Shown here piece after piece: positions 17,001 through 26,494 of a stretch of DNA of 64,000 bases. A model generated the notes under the pieces. That model made no database searches. It saw nothing but the letters and a program-made list of their open reading frames with translations, and was not told where the DNA came from. The DNA is taken from positions 33,997 to 97,996 of the forward strand of contig JAKVBD010000012.1 of the NCBI GenBank assembly GCA_022446985.1, given 5' to 3'. Origin of the DNA: Lentisphaerales bacterium. Lineage in GTDB: Bacteria > Verrucomicrobiota > Lentisphaeria > Lentisphaerales > Lentisphaeraceae. Made by a program: the position numbers and the translations under genes. Positions within the stretch are counted from its first letter, which is position 1, and the number at the start of each line of letters is the position of its first letter.

Positions 17001-18206
17001 TCATGGTAGTGATGAAGTCATTAGTGACTCGCAACCCTTTATGAAATTCTCGAGAAGCTGAACGCCAAATTTAGGGTGGTTTCGGCACAATTGTCGATAC
17101 CTGTCTGTCTCTAAATAAATAACTTTACACTTTTCACCGGCTATGTAGGTAAACTTCTCTTTTTTCTCCATCATCAGTGAATATTGGCCAAAAAACTGTT
17201 TGCGTTTAAGTGTGCCAATACGCTTATCATCATTGTAAACCTCTACAGTACCTTTCAGCACAATGAATAGTCCATGAGGGCACCGGCCCATATCGCATAT
17301 AATTTCGTCTTTATCTATTTCATAAGTATCTACAGAGTTAATTAAGCGATTGATACGAGTGAAGTTCATGTCTTTAAATAGAAAGTTATCGAAGATGCTA
17401 AGATCATTTAGGAGTTCTTCTTTATCTTCACAGAAATCTTCATAGGATTCCTCTTCAAGAGTACAGTTGATTAATATACAGGTTATGTTGTCACGTCCTC
17501 CGCGATTGTTGGCAAGTTCTATGAGATCTTTAAGTACTATTTCCGGGTCTTGTCGGATAATTGGTAGAAACTCTATGGATTTACTGATGTTATTATAGAG
17601 GCCGTCAGAACAAAGAAGGAGTTGGTCTCCCGGTAATAGGTCAAATAGCATGGTGTCCGCTTCGACTGTTTGACTGAAGCCGATTGATTTTTTAAGGATG
17701 CTATCGAAGCGGTAGGCTGTTACTGCTCTATGTGATGAAATACTGCGTTCACGGATTTCATGGCCAACGGTATGGTCTTCAGTAATTTGGTAAACTTCAC
17801 TGTTTCTAGCCAGATAAAGTCTCGAATCACCGACATGGCCAAGTAGTGCTTTACTGTTTAAGATTAGAACGGCAGTGAAAGTTGTGGACATGCCATCTAG
17901 TTCAGGCTGCTTTTGGCCTTCGAGGTAAACTGTTTTACAAGCATTCAGAACAGCACTTTGCATGAGGCTGTGAATGAGGGCATCGTTATTTCCGAGGCAG
18001 AAATACTCTTCAATAATATGCTTGTTGGCCTCTATATACTCAGAACAGGTTTCGGCAGCCATTTTAGAAGCGACTTCACCGCCATTGCCACCACCGACAC
18101 CATCACAGACTATATAAAGTCCGAGTTCTTCATTGATTAAATAAAAGTCTTCGTTGTTATCGCGAATGATTCCAACATCGCTGATTCCCGAACCCTTAGT
18201 TTGCAT
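17001..18206 (-). CDS. PP2C-type protein phosphatase fused to a cNMP-binding domain
   Basis: 401 residues, no membrane segment. Residues 1-245 form a PP2C Ser/Thr phosphatase domain with the metal-binding motifs RDNNEDFY, VCDGVGGG, GHVGDSRLYL, LLCSDGLYN and GRDNITCILI. Residues 270-390 form a cyclic-nucleotide-binding (Crp/cap) domain: FLFKDMNFTRI, ICDMGRCPHGLFIVLKGTVEVY, FFGQYSLM, and a helical end. It probably reverses phosphorylation by the Ser/Thr kinases of this region, under control of a nucleotide or of an internal ligand; whether it binds cAMP is unknown. The start codon lies 6 bases after a 17-bp palindrome, with AGG as a weak ribosome site. Confidence 0.9.
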   Translation of the reverse strand: MQTKGSGISDVGIIRDNNEDFYLINEELGLYIVCDGVGGGNGGEVASKMAAETCSEYIEANKHIIEEYFCLGNNDALIHSLMQSAVLNACKTVYLEGQKQPELDGMSTTFTAVLILNSKALLGHVGDSRLYLARNSEVYQITEDHTVGHEIRERSISSHRAVTAYRFDSILKKSIGFSQTVEADTMLFDLLPGDQLLLCSDGLYNNISKSIEFLPIIRQDPEIVLKDLIELANNRGGRDNITCILINCTLEEESYEDFCEDKEELLNDLSIFDNFLFKDMNFTRINRLINSVDTYEIDKDEIICDMGRCPHGLFIVLKGTVEVYNDDKRIGTLKRKQFFGQYSLMMEKKEKFTYIAGEKCKVIYLETDRYRQLCRNHPKFGVQLLENFIKGCESLMTSSLP

Positions 18207-18212
18207 GTCGAC

Positions 18213-18247
18213 CTATAATTAACATTATTGAATAATGTTAATTATAG
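18213..18247 (-). promoter_or_regulatory. 17-bp perfect palindrome ahead of the PP2C-cNMP gene
   Basis: CTATAATTAACATTATT (18213-18229) and its exact complement (18231-18247) flank a single G. It reaches to the ribosome site of the PP2C gene and contains TTAACA/TGTTAA half-sites like those upstream of pst. It may be an operator or an mRNA hairpin that hides the start region. It is too AT-rich and lacks a T-run for a normal terminator. Confidence 0.55.
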
Positions 18248-18274
18248 ACAACGAAGGCTTAAAAATGAAGGTGC

Positions 18275-20200
18275 TTACGAGTTTCTTTTATTTGCCTTAC
18301 TTTCAATGACGTGGACAAGGATATTATTTATCTTGCGGTAGGCATTGATTACATCGGAGTAAGTCGTGCTCAGAAGTGGAGGCATCTTCTCATTTGAAAT
18401 GCGATCCATATGTTTAGCGCGGAGTTTCTTGATGTGAATAACAAGAGATTCACTTTGAGATATTGACTCTGTGAACAGTTGCGCCAGATCAGTCTCTTTC
18501 TCGTGAACTTTTTCGTATTGTTTAACAACAAGTTTATGAAGGTCTTTGATCTCTTCTTTTTGTTCAGGGCTTAAAGATAGGCCATTATCCTCAAGTCTGA
18601 GTAAGAACTTCTGTAGTTGCATGACGTAGTCAGAGATAGATTCATACTCATCTGCTAAAAGAATTTGTTTTTTGGCTTCTTCAGTTTGCTCATGTGAAAG
18701 AGTTCCCGAAAGAACATCAGTCAGGAATTTTGTGATTTCAGTCTGAACAACGTCGAGTATGTTTTCACCTTCAAAGATCTTTTCTGCATTCTTCTTCTTA
18801 CACTTATCAAGAGACTGCTCAAGAAGGTTAAGCATGTCACGTGTTTTGTCATTCATTTTGTCAATTTCAAATGCACTTTGTTCAATAGCGGCAAAAGATG
18901 AATCGTAGATCTGGAAGTCTAGGTGAGTAAGGTACTGACCTTCACCTTTTTGACGAGCAACAAATTTGTTTAGAATATTGGCTGCAATTCCAGTGAATGG
19001 TAGGAAGATAATTACGTTTGTGATGTTGAAAATGGAGTGAACCATTGCGATGGCACCAGTGACATTTATGTAATTCTCTTTGCCATCGACCATCTGAACA
19101 GCATTTATGTCAGAAATTCCCATGAAGTTATCCATGACATAGTGAATGAATTCGAGGTAGGGGTGGAATATCGCGGTGATCCATATAACTCCCACCATGT
19201 TAAAGAAGACGTGGAAGTAAGCGGCTTTTTTGGCATTCGAGGATGAGCCGATTGAAGCTAGAAAGGCAGTAATAGTTGTACCGATGTTTTCACCCAGTAC
19301 AAGAGCTGCTGCAGTTTCGAAGTTAATTGCGCCGGTTACGGCAAGTGCAATAGTTATACCTAGAGTTGCAGAGGAAGATTGGACAATAACTGTGAGTACA
19401 CAGCCAACAAAAGCACATTTTAGAAGACCCCAATAAGTAGAAGCGTCGAATTGTAGGAATGCTGCTTCAAAAGCCTGAACTTCTTTAATTGGTTTGAAGC
19501 CATTCTTCATAAGTTCAAGACCGAAGAATATCATACCAATACCCATGACGGCAAGAGCGAAGTATTTTACACTTTCTTTTCTATTAAACAGGTATACAAA
19601 GGCAGATATACCGAGAATAGGAAGTCCCCACTTACCAATTTTAAGGAAAAGAACCCAACCGGTGATTGTCGTACCGATATTTGCACCAAGGATTATACCA
19701 ATCGCCTGATTAAGTTCCATTATGGTACTATTAACAAAACCAACGGCCATAACAGTTGTCACTGAACTTGATTGAACAAGAAGGGTAACCATGACCCCAA
19801 CACCACAAGCCATAAAACGGTTATCTGTTACGGCTTTGATTAATTTTTTGAGACTATTTCCGGCAATTGTTTGTAAGCCGTCTGACATGTAGCGCATACC
19901 GAGGAGGAATATCCCTAATCCGCCAATTAGGTTGAAAACCATCGTAGTGATCAGCTTTGAGTCAACTTCTTTGTATTTTTTGTCGCTTGAAGATGTTTTT
20001 TGTTCTTTTTTAGTTGTCTCAGATTTTGGATTGTTAATTAAATTAATATTAACAGAAGTATTTGACTGGATATTAGTCTTTACTGAATCTTTACTGACTT
20101 CAATGCCAGCGTTTTTTTCTGCATTTTGTGCATAAATAGGAGAAATTAAGGTGAAGTTAAGTACAAAAAGTACTAAACTCAGAATTCTCTTAATATTCAT
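18275..20200 (-). CDS. Na+/phosphate cotransporter (NptA/YjbB family) with PhoU-like tail
   Basis: 641 residues. A signal-like hydrophobic N-terminus ending at IYAQ is followed by a Lys/Ser/Asn-rich linker and about nine transmembrane helices (85-400). The two inverted QSSS repeats of Na/Pi-cotransporters are present (LLVQSSSVTTVMA and VIVQSSSATLGIT), each followed by a GANIGTTIT or GENIGTTIT motif. The last 200 residues are helical and charged, as in the PhoU-like domain of this family. It should move phosphate with Na+; in many bacteria related proteins export phosphate or take it up at high concentration. It is divergent from the pst operon and shares its control region. Confidence 0.9.
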   Translation of the reverse strand: MNIKRILSLVLFVLNFTLISPIYAQNAEKNAGIEVSKDSVKTNIQSNTSVNINLINNPKSETTKKEQKTSSSDKKYKEVDSKLITTMVFNLIGGLGIFLLGMRYMSDGLQTIAGNSLKKLIKAVTDNRFMACGVGVMVTLLVQSSSVTTVMAVGFVNSTIMELNQAIGIILGANIGTTITGWVLFLKIGKWGLPILGISAFVYLFNRKESVKYFALAVMGIGMIFFGLELMKNGFKPIKEVQAFEAAFLQFDASTYWGLLKCAFVGCVLTVIVQSSSATLGITIALAVTGAINFETAAALVLGENIGTTITAFLASIGSSSNAKKAAYFHVFFNMVGVIWITAIFHPYLEFIHYVMDNFMGISDINAVQMVDGKENYINVTGAIAMVHSIFNITNVIIFLPFTGIAANILNKFVARQKGEGQYLTHLDFQIYDSSFAAIEQSAFEIDKMNDKTRDMLNLLEQSLDKCKKKNAEKIFEGENILDVVQTEITKFLTDVLSGTLSHEQTEEAKKQILLADEYESISDYVMQLQKFLLRLEDNGLSLSPEQKEEIKDLHKLVVKQYEKVHEKETDLAQLFTESISQSESLVIHIKKLRAKHMDRISNEKMPPLLSTTYSDVINAYRKINNILVHVIESKANKRNS

Positions 20201-20223
20201 ATATTCTCAGTTTATTAAGTTCT

Positions 20224-20338
20224 TAACAATAGAAAAATCGCCTTAATAATTAGCTGCGAAAATTAATAAACTAGTCGAAAAGTTAATAAAATTAACACTA
20301 TCTTAATAATTGAGCTTATTTTTAACATTTACTTAAAA
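20224..20338. promoter_or_regulatory. Phased TTAAYA boxes between Na/Pi cotransporter and pstS
   Basis: TTAACA or TTAATA occurs at 20224, 20244, 20264, 20283, 20292, 20303 and 20322, and TTAAAA at 20333. Spacings are 20, 20, 19, 9, 11, 19 and 11, close to multiples of the helical turn. This is like the TTAACA repeats bound by the PhoP regulator of Bacillus, but it could also be curved A/T-tract DNA. Confidence 0.45.
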
Positions 20339-20362
20339 AATGAGCCCTTTACCGAATCGAAT

Positions 20363-20407
20363 GTTAATGGAAGTTTAATCGCAGTTTGACTGATTGGATA
20401 TTGGATA
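20363..20407 (+). promoter_or_regulatory. Candidate Pho box and promoter of pstS
   Basis: GTTAATG (20363), GTTTAAT (20373) and GTTTGAC (20384) are direct repeats about 11 bases apart, as in PhoB-controlled promoters. They are followed by a tandem TTGGATA repeat (20394-20407), in the place where a -10 element would lie. No start site can be fixed from sequence alone. Confidence 0.4.
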
Positions 20408-20461
20408 AAAATCTACCCACGGCACTTTAGGTGCATCAGGAAACCGGAAAGGTATCCAATC
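20392..20461 (+). promoter_or_regulatory. Inverted repeat in the pstS leader
   Basis: GATTGGATA (20392-20400) is complementary to TATCCAATC (20453-20461), 31 bases before the pstS ATG. It could close a long hairpin in the 5' leader or mark an operator. Confidence 0.3.
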
Positions 20462-20491
20462 TCAAAACATATAAATTAAGGTAAAACTGAA

Positions 20492-21454
20492 ATGAAAAAA
20501 ACATTAGCTGCTGTTATCTCCATCTTAGCAATGGTTGGTATGCTTAAAGCTGAAACTGTAAAAGTTGATGCTGGACTAACTGAATATAAGCCTGTTCCAG
20601 GTGTATCTGGTACTCTTAACAGTATCGGTTCTGACACACTAAATAACATGATGACTCTTTGGGCAGAAGCTTTCAAGAGACTTTACCCTAACGTAACTAT
20701 CCAGATTGAAGGTAAAGGTTCTTCTACTGCTCCTCCAGCACTTATCGAAGGTTCTTCACAGCTAGGTCCTATGAGCCGTGAGATGAAGTCTTCTGAAGTT
20801 GACGTTTTCGAAAAAAGATTTGGTTACAAGCCAACTAAAATCGGTGTCGCTATTGATGCACTTGCTGTATTCGTTCACAAAGACAATCCAATTAAAGGTA
20901 TGAGCCTTGTTGCCATCGACGCTGCTTTTTCTTCTACTTACAAACTAGGTGGTAAAGATGTTAAAACTTGGGGCGATCTTGGTCTAGACGGTTCTTTCAA
21001 AGACAAAGCTGTTTCTCTATATGGTCGTAACAGTGCTTCTGGTACTTACGGTTTCTTCCTAAAAGTTGCTCTAGGTAAAGGTTCTTTCAAAACAACTGTT
21101 AAAGAACAGCCTGGTTCTGCTGCAGTAGTTAACTCTATCGCTAACGACATCTCTGGTGTTGGTTACTCTGGTATCGGTTACAAAACTTCTGGTGTTAGAG
21201 CTCTTCCTCTTTCTAAAGAAGGTAACAGCTACAACGAACCAACTCTTGGCAACTGCCTAAACAAATCTTACCCGCTAGCTCGTATTCTTAACATCTATGT
21301 CAACAAGAAGCCTAGCCAGAAACTAGACAAACTTACTACTGAGTTTATCAAGTTCGCTCTTTCAAAGCAGGGTCAGAAAATCGTTGCTAAAGACGGTTAC
21401 TACCCACTACCAGCCGCTGCTGCGAAAGCATTTATTTCTGCTGTCGAGAAATAA
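20492..21454 (+). CDS. pstS: Phosphate ABC transporter substrate-binding protein
   Basis: PstS binds phosphate in the periplasm and delivers it to PstCAB. 320 residues with a signal peptide (MKKTLAAVISILAMVGMLKA). Family landmarks: LNSIGSDTLNNMM, EGKGSST, LGPMSREM, VFVHKDNP, YGRNSASGTYGFF, AVVNSIAND, GYSGIGY and a C-terminal GQKIVAKDGYYPL. Codon choice (almost only GGT, TCT, GCT, AAC) is far more biased than in the neighbours, as in a very highly expressed gene. A strong terminator follows directly, so the downstream genes should get much less transcript. The ribosome site AAGG is upstream of the ATG. Confidence 0.95.
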   Translation: MKKTLAAVISILAMVGMLKAETVKVDAGLTEYKPVPGVSGTLNSIGSDTLNNMMTLWAEAFKRLYPNVTIQIEGKGSSTAPPALIEGSSQLGPMSREMKSSEVDVFEKRFGYKPTKIGVAIDALAVFVHKDNPIKGMSLVAIDAAFSSTYKLGGKDVKTWGDLGLDGSFKDKAVSLYGRNSASGTYGFFLKVALGKGSFKTTVKEQPGSAAVVNSIANDISGVGYSGIGYKTSGVRALPLSKEGNSYNEPTLGNCLNKSYPLARILNIYVNKKPSQKLDKLTTEFIKFALSKQGQKIVAKDGYYPLPAAAAKAFISAVEK

Positions 21455-21476
21455 GAATCAGTAGCTGATTCAATCC

Positions 21477-21510
21477 AGGGTTCGTCATTTATGTACGAAC
21501 CCTTTTTTTT
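21477..21510 (+). terminator. Terminator/attenuator between pstS and pstC
   Basis: AGGGTTCGT (21477-21485) and ACGAACCCT (21495-21503) form a 9-bp stem with a 9-base loop, followed by seven T. It lies 11 bases ahead of the pstC ATG, so it probably limits transcription of the rest of the pst operon. Confidence 0.85.
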
Positions 21511-21521
21511 AACAATTCGGA

Positions 21522-23810
21522 ATGAAAATGGACCAAACAGAAAAATATCAAATTTCCAAATGGACTCTCTTCGTTGACAGTTTTATGTCGAAATTCATAA
21601 CTGTCGGGGGGTTATCGGTTATCGGTGCCGTACTACTGATTGTATTCTTTATAGGTAAAGAGGTTGTTCCTCTACTAGAAGAAGCTCAAGTTTCTCCAGA
21701 AGAAACTATCCAACTGCCTAAAGTCCAAATCGAAGACATCGCTGTTGATGAATGGACCGCTCTTCCGACTGTTATTACTAAAAACTCTCTATACGTTGTT
21801 AATCGTGAGAAAGACAACGAAGTTACAAAGAAAGATTTTAAACTTGAAGGCAATAGCCTAATTACTGCTCTCCAATACGATCAGGAAAAACAACTGATTG
21901 CTCTTGGAAATGACAAGGGAAATATTTCTCTGGTCGACATCTCTTACTCAAAAGAATTCCTCGATGAATACGATAATGGTAAACAAAAAAGTAATACCAT
22001 TTTTTCTGTCTCTCAAAAGCCTTACCTAAGCCTCTCAGAAGATGGCGGCAAAATCGTTAAGATTGCTGCAAATCAGAGCGATACCCGAAAAATTGTTGCT
22101 GCTGTTGTTGAAAAAGACAATAAACAAAAATTTCTAGTTGTTACCCTCAAGCAGTCAGTTGATCTTTTTGGTAACGTTTCCGATGACTTAGCTATTGACC
22201 AGCGTCTTGACTTTACAGATAAAGTTAAAGGTCGGATTGATAAACTTATTATTTCCAGTCAGGCCGATTCAGTCCTTGTTTCAACTAGCGATGGCATGGT
22301 TTACTCTTTTACAACTAAAAGCGGTAAAATGGAGTTCAGTAACTCATTTCAGCCTTTTAAAGATGAAGCCGATAAGAACATCCAGTCCATGAATTACATA
22401 TTCGGCAGTAGTTCAATAGTTTTTACTAACAAAGCCGGCCGTATTCTTGGTTACTCTCTTTATAAACCAAGCAAAGATATGCCACGCCTTTTTGGCCTGA
22501 CTAAAACAGATTTCGAAAATATCGATGGTGGTGCTGAAGTATTTACCCGCAGCTTAAGAAATAAGTCTTTCTTAGTGAGTAACGGCCCAAATATTAAGCT
22601 TATGTATAACACCAGTCAGGCTTTGAACTGGTCTGCTAAGATGGACTACAATATCAAGCACTCGATCATTTCAGGTAAGTATGATAAAATGCTTCTTGTG
22701 GATGACCAAAGTAATCTTAATATTCTCAAACTTTCAGACCCACACCCGGAAGCCAGTTTAAAAACTTATTTCACAAAAGTCTGGTACGAAGGCCAAGCTG
22801 AACCTCGTTATATCTGGTCTTCTACTGGTGGCACAGAGGAAGCTGAGAAAAAACTTTCCATGATGCCACTCATTTTTGGCACTTTAAAAGCAACTTTTTA
22901 TGCGATGCTTTTTGCGATGCCAATTGCCATTCTTGCAGCTATCTATACTTCACAGTTCTTACCTCCAAACTGGAAGACAATCATCAAACCATTGATGGAA
23001 GTTATGGCCTCATTGCCATCAGTTATCATCGGTTACCTGGCAGCGATTATTCTGGCTCCGGTAGTTGAGCATAAAGTTCCATCCATAATGATGGTTATTA
23101 CTTTCGTACCTTTATCCGCTTTGATTATGGGTGCGACTTGGAATAATCTTCCTCCAAACATCCGCTTTAAGTGTAAAGGCGGCATGGAATTTGTTTTCTT
23201 TGCACCGGTTTTGGTTTTCATGGCTTACATTGGCTGGCAGCTTGGTCCGGTAATAGAGAGTATATTCTTTACAATAGTTGATTCACAGGGACGTGAAATT
23301 GCCAGCTTCCCTCGTTGGTGGAGCGAAGTCGTAGGTCTTGAGCACACTCAGAAAAATGCCATGGTCGTTGGTTTTGCTATGGGCTTCGCAGTTATCCCAA
23401 TCATCTTTACTATTGCTGAAGATTCACTGAGTAATGTGCCAAAGTCATTAACATCAGCTTCTCTTGCATGTGGCGCCAGTCGCTGGCAGACTACATGGAG
23501 AGTTGTACTGCCAACTGCATCTGCCGGTATTTTCTCAGCTTGTATGATCGGTCTTGGTCGTGCTGTCGGTGAAACGATGATTGTACTTTGTGCGGCAGGT
23601 GGTACCGGCCTTATGGAAATGAATATGTTCAACGGTATGAGAACTCTTTCTCTTAACCTTGCAACAGAGATGCCGGAAGCAGCCAAAGAGGGAACACTCT
23701 ACAGGACGCTCTTCCTGGGTGCCGTTATTCTGTTCGCTTTGACATTTGTTATTAACACTATTGCTGAAGTTATTCGTCAGCACATTAGAAATAAATATAA
23801 GACGGTTTAA
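21522..23810 (+). CDS. pstC: Phosphate ABC transporter permease, long form with beta-propeller-like insert
   Basis: 762 residues, far longer than E. coli PstC (about 320), but of the long type known from Pseudomonas and Vibrio. One N-terminal helix (about 28-50) is followed by about 380 residues outside the membrane (55-435) with repeated beta-strand blades such as ALGNDKGNISLVDI and VLVSTSDGMVYSF. The permease domain follows (about 445-762), with LMEVMASLPSVIIGYLAA and the ABC-coupling EAA-like loop LACGASRWQTTWRVVLPTASAGI. Together with PstA it forms the phosphate channel. It starts 11 bases after the attenuator and ends 6 bases before pstA. Confidence 0.93.
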   Translation: MKMDQTEKYQISKWTLFVDSFMSKFITVGGLSVIGAVLLIVFFIGKEVVPLLEEAQVSPEETIQLPKVQIEDIAVDEWTALPTVITKNSLYVVNREKDNEVTKKDFKLEGNSLITALQYDQEKQLIALGNDKGNISLVDISYSKEFLDEYDNGKQKSNTIFSVSQKPYLSLSEDGGKIVKIAANQSDTRKIVAAVVEKDNKQKFLVVTLKQSVDLFGNVSDDLAIDQRLDFTDKVKGRIDKLIISSQADSVLVSTSDGMVYSFTTKSGKMEFSNSFQPFKDEADKNIQSMNYIFGSSSIVFTNKAGRILGYSLYKPSKDMPRLFGLTKTDFENIDGGAEVFTRSLRNKSFLVSNGPNIKLMYNTSQALNWSAKMDYNIKHSIISGKYDKMLLVDDQSNLNILKLSDPHPEASLKTYFTKVWYEGQAEPRYIWSSTGGTEEAEKKLSMMPLIFGTLKATFYAMLFAMPIAILAAIYTSQFLPPNWKTIIKPLMEVMASLPSVIIGYLAAIILAPVVEHKVPSIMMVITFVPLSALIMGATWNNLPPNIRFKCKGGMEFVFFAPVLVFMAYIGWQLGPVIESIFFTIVDSQGREIASFPRWWSEVVGLEHTQKNAMVVGFAMGFAVIPIIFTIAEDSLSNVPKSLTSASLACGASRWQTTWRVVLPTASAGIFSACMIGLGRAVGETMIVLCAAGGTGLMEMNMFNGMRTLSLNLATEMPEAAKEGTLYRTLFLGAVILFALTFVINTIAEVIRQHIRNKYKTV

Positions 23811-23816
23811 TCATTC

Positions 23817-25655
23817 ATGGCTAAAAAACAATCAAATAAACCGAAAGGCGATGCCTGGGTTTGGGTAACTTCTCTAGGGCTTTCCACAGGCCTGCTGATG
23901 GTTACAGCAATCCTTCTTTACATACTCGTTCAGGGTGTTGCTGCTTTCTGGCCTAAGAATATCGCTCAGGTTACAGTTTCTGAAAAATCAGAGACAACTA
24001 TCCATGGTGCTAGAACTATGGCGGGTGTTATTGTTAAGGATCAGGTAAAGACTAAAGAGATAAATAATGAATTTGTCGATGTCAACGAAATTCAGATGTT
24101 CGTTGCTAACCGTGATCTTTATAACTTCTCATTTATCTATGTCGATAAAAAAGAAATCCTTGAGACGACTTACCCTAAAGACCTCATGCTTCTTGAGCGT
24201 CTGAATGACAGTAAAGCTATCGTCTTGCGAAAAGAAATTATCAAAGCCGATGGTACAAAGATTTCTTTTGATGATGCGTCGTTCCAATCAGAGCTGGATA
24301 AGCTAGTGGCTGAAGCCGTAGCTCTTCGCGAGAAAGCTTTAGATTTGCAAGTTGGACCTATCTCTAAAGTAGTTAAGCGAAACAAACACCTTGTAGTTGA
24401 TCAGTATCCACACTATGAGACACTAAAATACAATAACGAAACGATTAAAAATATCGAAGCTTATAGAGATGCAATTGAAAACCTGGACAAGATTTCAATT
24501 GGTTTCCTAGCGATGACAGAAGAGCAACAGAAAAAATTCTCTGGAAGTGAATTTTATCTTAAGCAGTACAGAGAAGCTCAGGCAAAATTACAAGCGAAAG
24601 GTGGCGAGGCCTTTAAAGAATATGAAGCTTTGCAGGTGACTATTGCTAAAGGTAAACTTGAGGAAAATAATCTTGTTGCGCAAGTTTCTGAAATTCAGAA
24701 AGAATTGCATCAGCACAGTATGACTTACACCACGGCGTCTGGTTATGAGGGTAAAGTCAGTATTGGAAATGTCATTCACTACCTTTACCCGAACCGCCTT
24801 TCTGGTAGTGAGAAATTTGGCATGTTCTTTTCAAATGCCTGGAGTTTCTTAACTGAAGAGCCTCGTCACGCCAATACTGAAGGCGGTATATTCCCGGCAA
24901 TAGTCGGTACACTTATGATGACTATTCTTATGTGTATCTTCGTAACACCTTTCGGAGTGATCGCAGCTATTTTCCTTCATGAGTATGCTAAGCAAGGACC
25001 GGTTGTCAGAGTTGTTCGAATTGCCATCAACAACCTCGCTGGTGTTCCATCAATTGTTTACGGCGCTTTTGGTTTAGCCTTTTTCGTAACTTATGTTGGT
25101 GGATCCATCGATAAGCTATTCTATGGAGACTGGGTAAACTCAGGCAACGGCGCCATGTTCGGTACCGGTGGTATGCTTTGGGCCTCACTCACACTGGCTC
25201 TTCTGACAGTGCCGGTTGTGATCGTTGCAACAGAAGAAGCACTAGCAGCAGTTCCTCGCGGTATTCGCGAAGGTGCTCTTGGTTGTGGTGCTTCTAAGTG
25301 GCAGATGATTAAAACGGTTGTTCTGCCGGCTTGTGCACCTGGTATTATTACCGGTATGATCCTGGCCATGGCACGCGGAGCAGGTGAAGTTGCACCACTT
25401 ATGCTTGTTGGTGTTGCAGATATTGCTTCTGAATTGCCCATTGACACAGCCGCGCCATTTGGCCTTGAAAGAAAATTCCTGCACTTAGGTTACAATATTT
25501 ACCACGTAGGATTTAAATCAGTCGACTCTGAAGCGACGAAACCACTAGTGTTTGCAACGACACTATTACTCATAACAATTGTTGCACTACTTAACCTTAC
25601 CGGTATAATCATTCGCCAGCGCTTGAAGAAGAAGTATGCGTCCGGGGCGTTTTAG
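23817..25655 (+). CDS. pstA: Phosphate ABC transporter permease, long form with coiled-coil insert
   Basis: 612 residues, about twice the length of E. coli PstA (about 296). The first helix (about 18-40) is followed by a long, charged, mostly helical extracytoplasmic region (about 50-330) with heptad-like stretches. The permease core is at about 355-605, with [18 protein letters not shown], the coupling loop [25 protein letters not shown] and [14 protein letters not shown]. It ends with TAG at 25653-25655, showing that TAG is used as a normal stop in this genome. It lies between pstC and pstB in one operon. Confidence 0.93.
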   Translation: MAKKQSNKPKGDAWVWVTSLGLSTGLLMVTAILLYILVQGVAAFWPKNIAQVTVSEKSETTIHGARTMAGVIVKDQVKTKEINNEFVDVNEIQMFVANRDLYNFSFIYVDKKEILETTYPKDLMLLERLNDSKAIVLRKEIIKADGTKISFDDASFQSELDKLVAEAVALREKALDLQVGPISKVVKRNKHLVVDQYPHYETLKYNNETIKNIEAYRDAIENLDKISIGFLAMTEEQQKKFSGSEFYLKQYREAQAKLQAKGGEAFKEYEALQVTIAKGKLEENNLVAQVSEIQKELHQHSMTYTTASGYEGKVSIGNVIHYLYPNRLSGSEKFGMFFSNAWSFLTEEPRHANTEGGIFPAIVGTLMMTILMCIFVTPFGVIAAIFLHEYAKQGPVVRVVRIAINNLAGVPSIVYGAFGLAFFVTYVGGSIDKLFYGDWVNSGNGAMFGTGGMLWASLTLALLTVPVVIVATEEALAAVPRGIREGALGCGASKWQMIKTVVLPACAPGIITGMILAMARGAGEVAPLMLVGVADIASELPIDTAAPFGLERKFLHLGYNIYHVGFKSVDSEATKPLVFATTLLLITIVALLNLTGIIIRQRLKKKYASGAF

Positions 25656-25666
25656 GAGATTTTAAG

Positions 25667-26488
25667 ATGACAGATAATACAATAGTACAAGAGAAAGTTA
25701 TGGACACCGTAAATACTGCAGAGAAAGCCGAAGAGAAGACACTTATCGGCATTAAAGATTACGATTTCTTTTACGGTGATAAACAAGTTTTATTTGATGT
25801 AAATATGGACATCCCAGAGAAGCAGATCGTATCATTTATCGGTCCTTCAGGCTGTGGTAAATCGACTCTTCTTAGAAACATTAACCGTATGAATGACCTG
25901 GTCGATGGCGTTCGTCATAATGGTGATATCGCTATAAATGGCCAGAGTAATTACGATCCACACCTGGATGTTATCAGCCTTCGTCGACGTGTTGGTATGG
26001 TATTCCAGAAGTCGAATCCATTCCCAAAATCAATTTATGAAAATGTAGTTTACGGTCTAAGAATCGCCGGTGTTAAAAATAAAGCTGTTCTTGATGAAGC
26101 TGTTGAGAGAAGTTTAAAAGCTTCTTTCCTCTGGGAAGAAGTGAAAGACAGGCTTAAAGACAGTGCTCTTGGCCTTTCCGGTGGTCAGATGCAGCGTCTA
26201 TGTATTGCCCGTGCAATTGCCAGTGGTCCTGAAATCATTCTTATGGACGAGCCTTGTTCAGCACTTGACCCGATCGCTACTTTAAAGATCGAAGAACTGA
26301 TTCACGAGCTTAAGAAAAAATACACTATCGTCATTGTTACACACAGCATGCAGTAGGCATCGAGGGTCTCAGATAAGACAGCATTTTTCTATCTGGGAAA
26401 ATTAATCGAGTATTCTGATACACAGGAACTGTTCAGTACTCCAAAAGAAAAGAAAACAGAAGACTACATCAGTGGTCGATTTGGGTAA
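25667..26488 (+). pseudogene. pstB: Phosphate ABC transporter ATPase, interrupted by an in-frame TAG
   Basis: The ATPase of the Pst transporter. Walker [11 protein letters not shown]-loop QKSNPFPKS, signature LSGGQMQRL, Walker B IILMDEP and H-loop VTHSMQ are all intact. Right after THSMQ a TAG (26354-26356) occurs where PstB proteins have Gln, a single C-to-T change from CAG. The same frame then continues with [38 protein letters not shown] and a TAA at 26486, the normal PstB C-terminus. The open part is 229 residues and lacks the last 43. The product might keep ATPase function, be rescued by readthrough, be inactive, or the stop may be a base-call error. Confidence 0.9.
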
Positions 26489-26494
26489 TATATT

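Noticed and set aside
18213..18247. Rho-independent terminator of the Na/Pi cotransporter gene
   Set aside because: The palindrome has no GC core, a one-base centre and no T-run after it; an operator or leader hairpin fits better.
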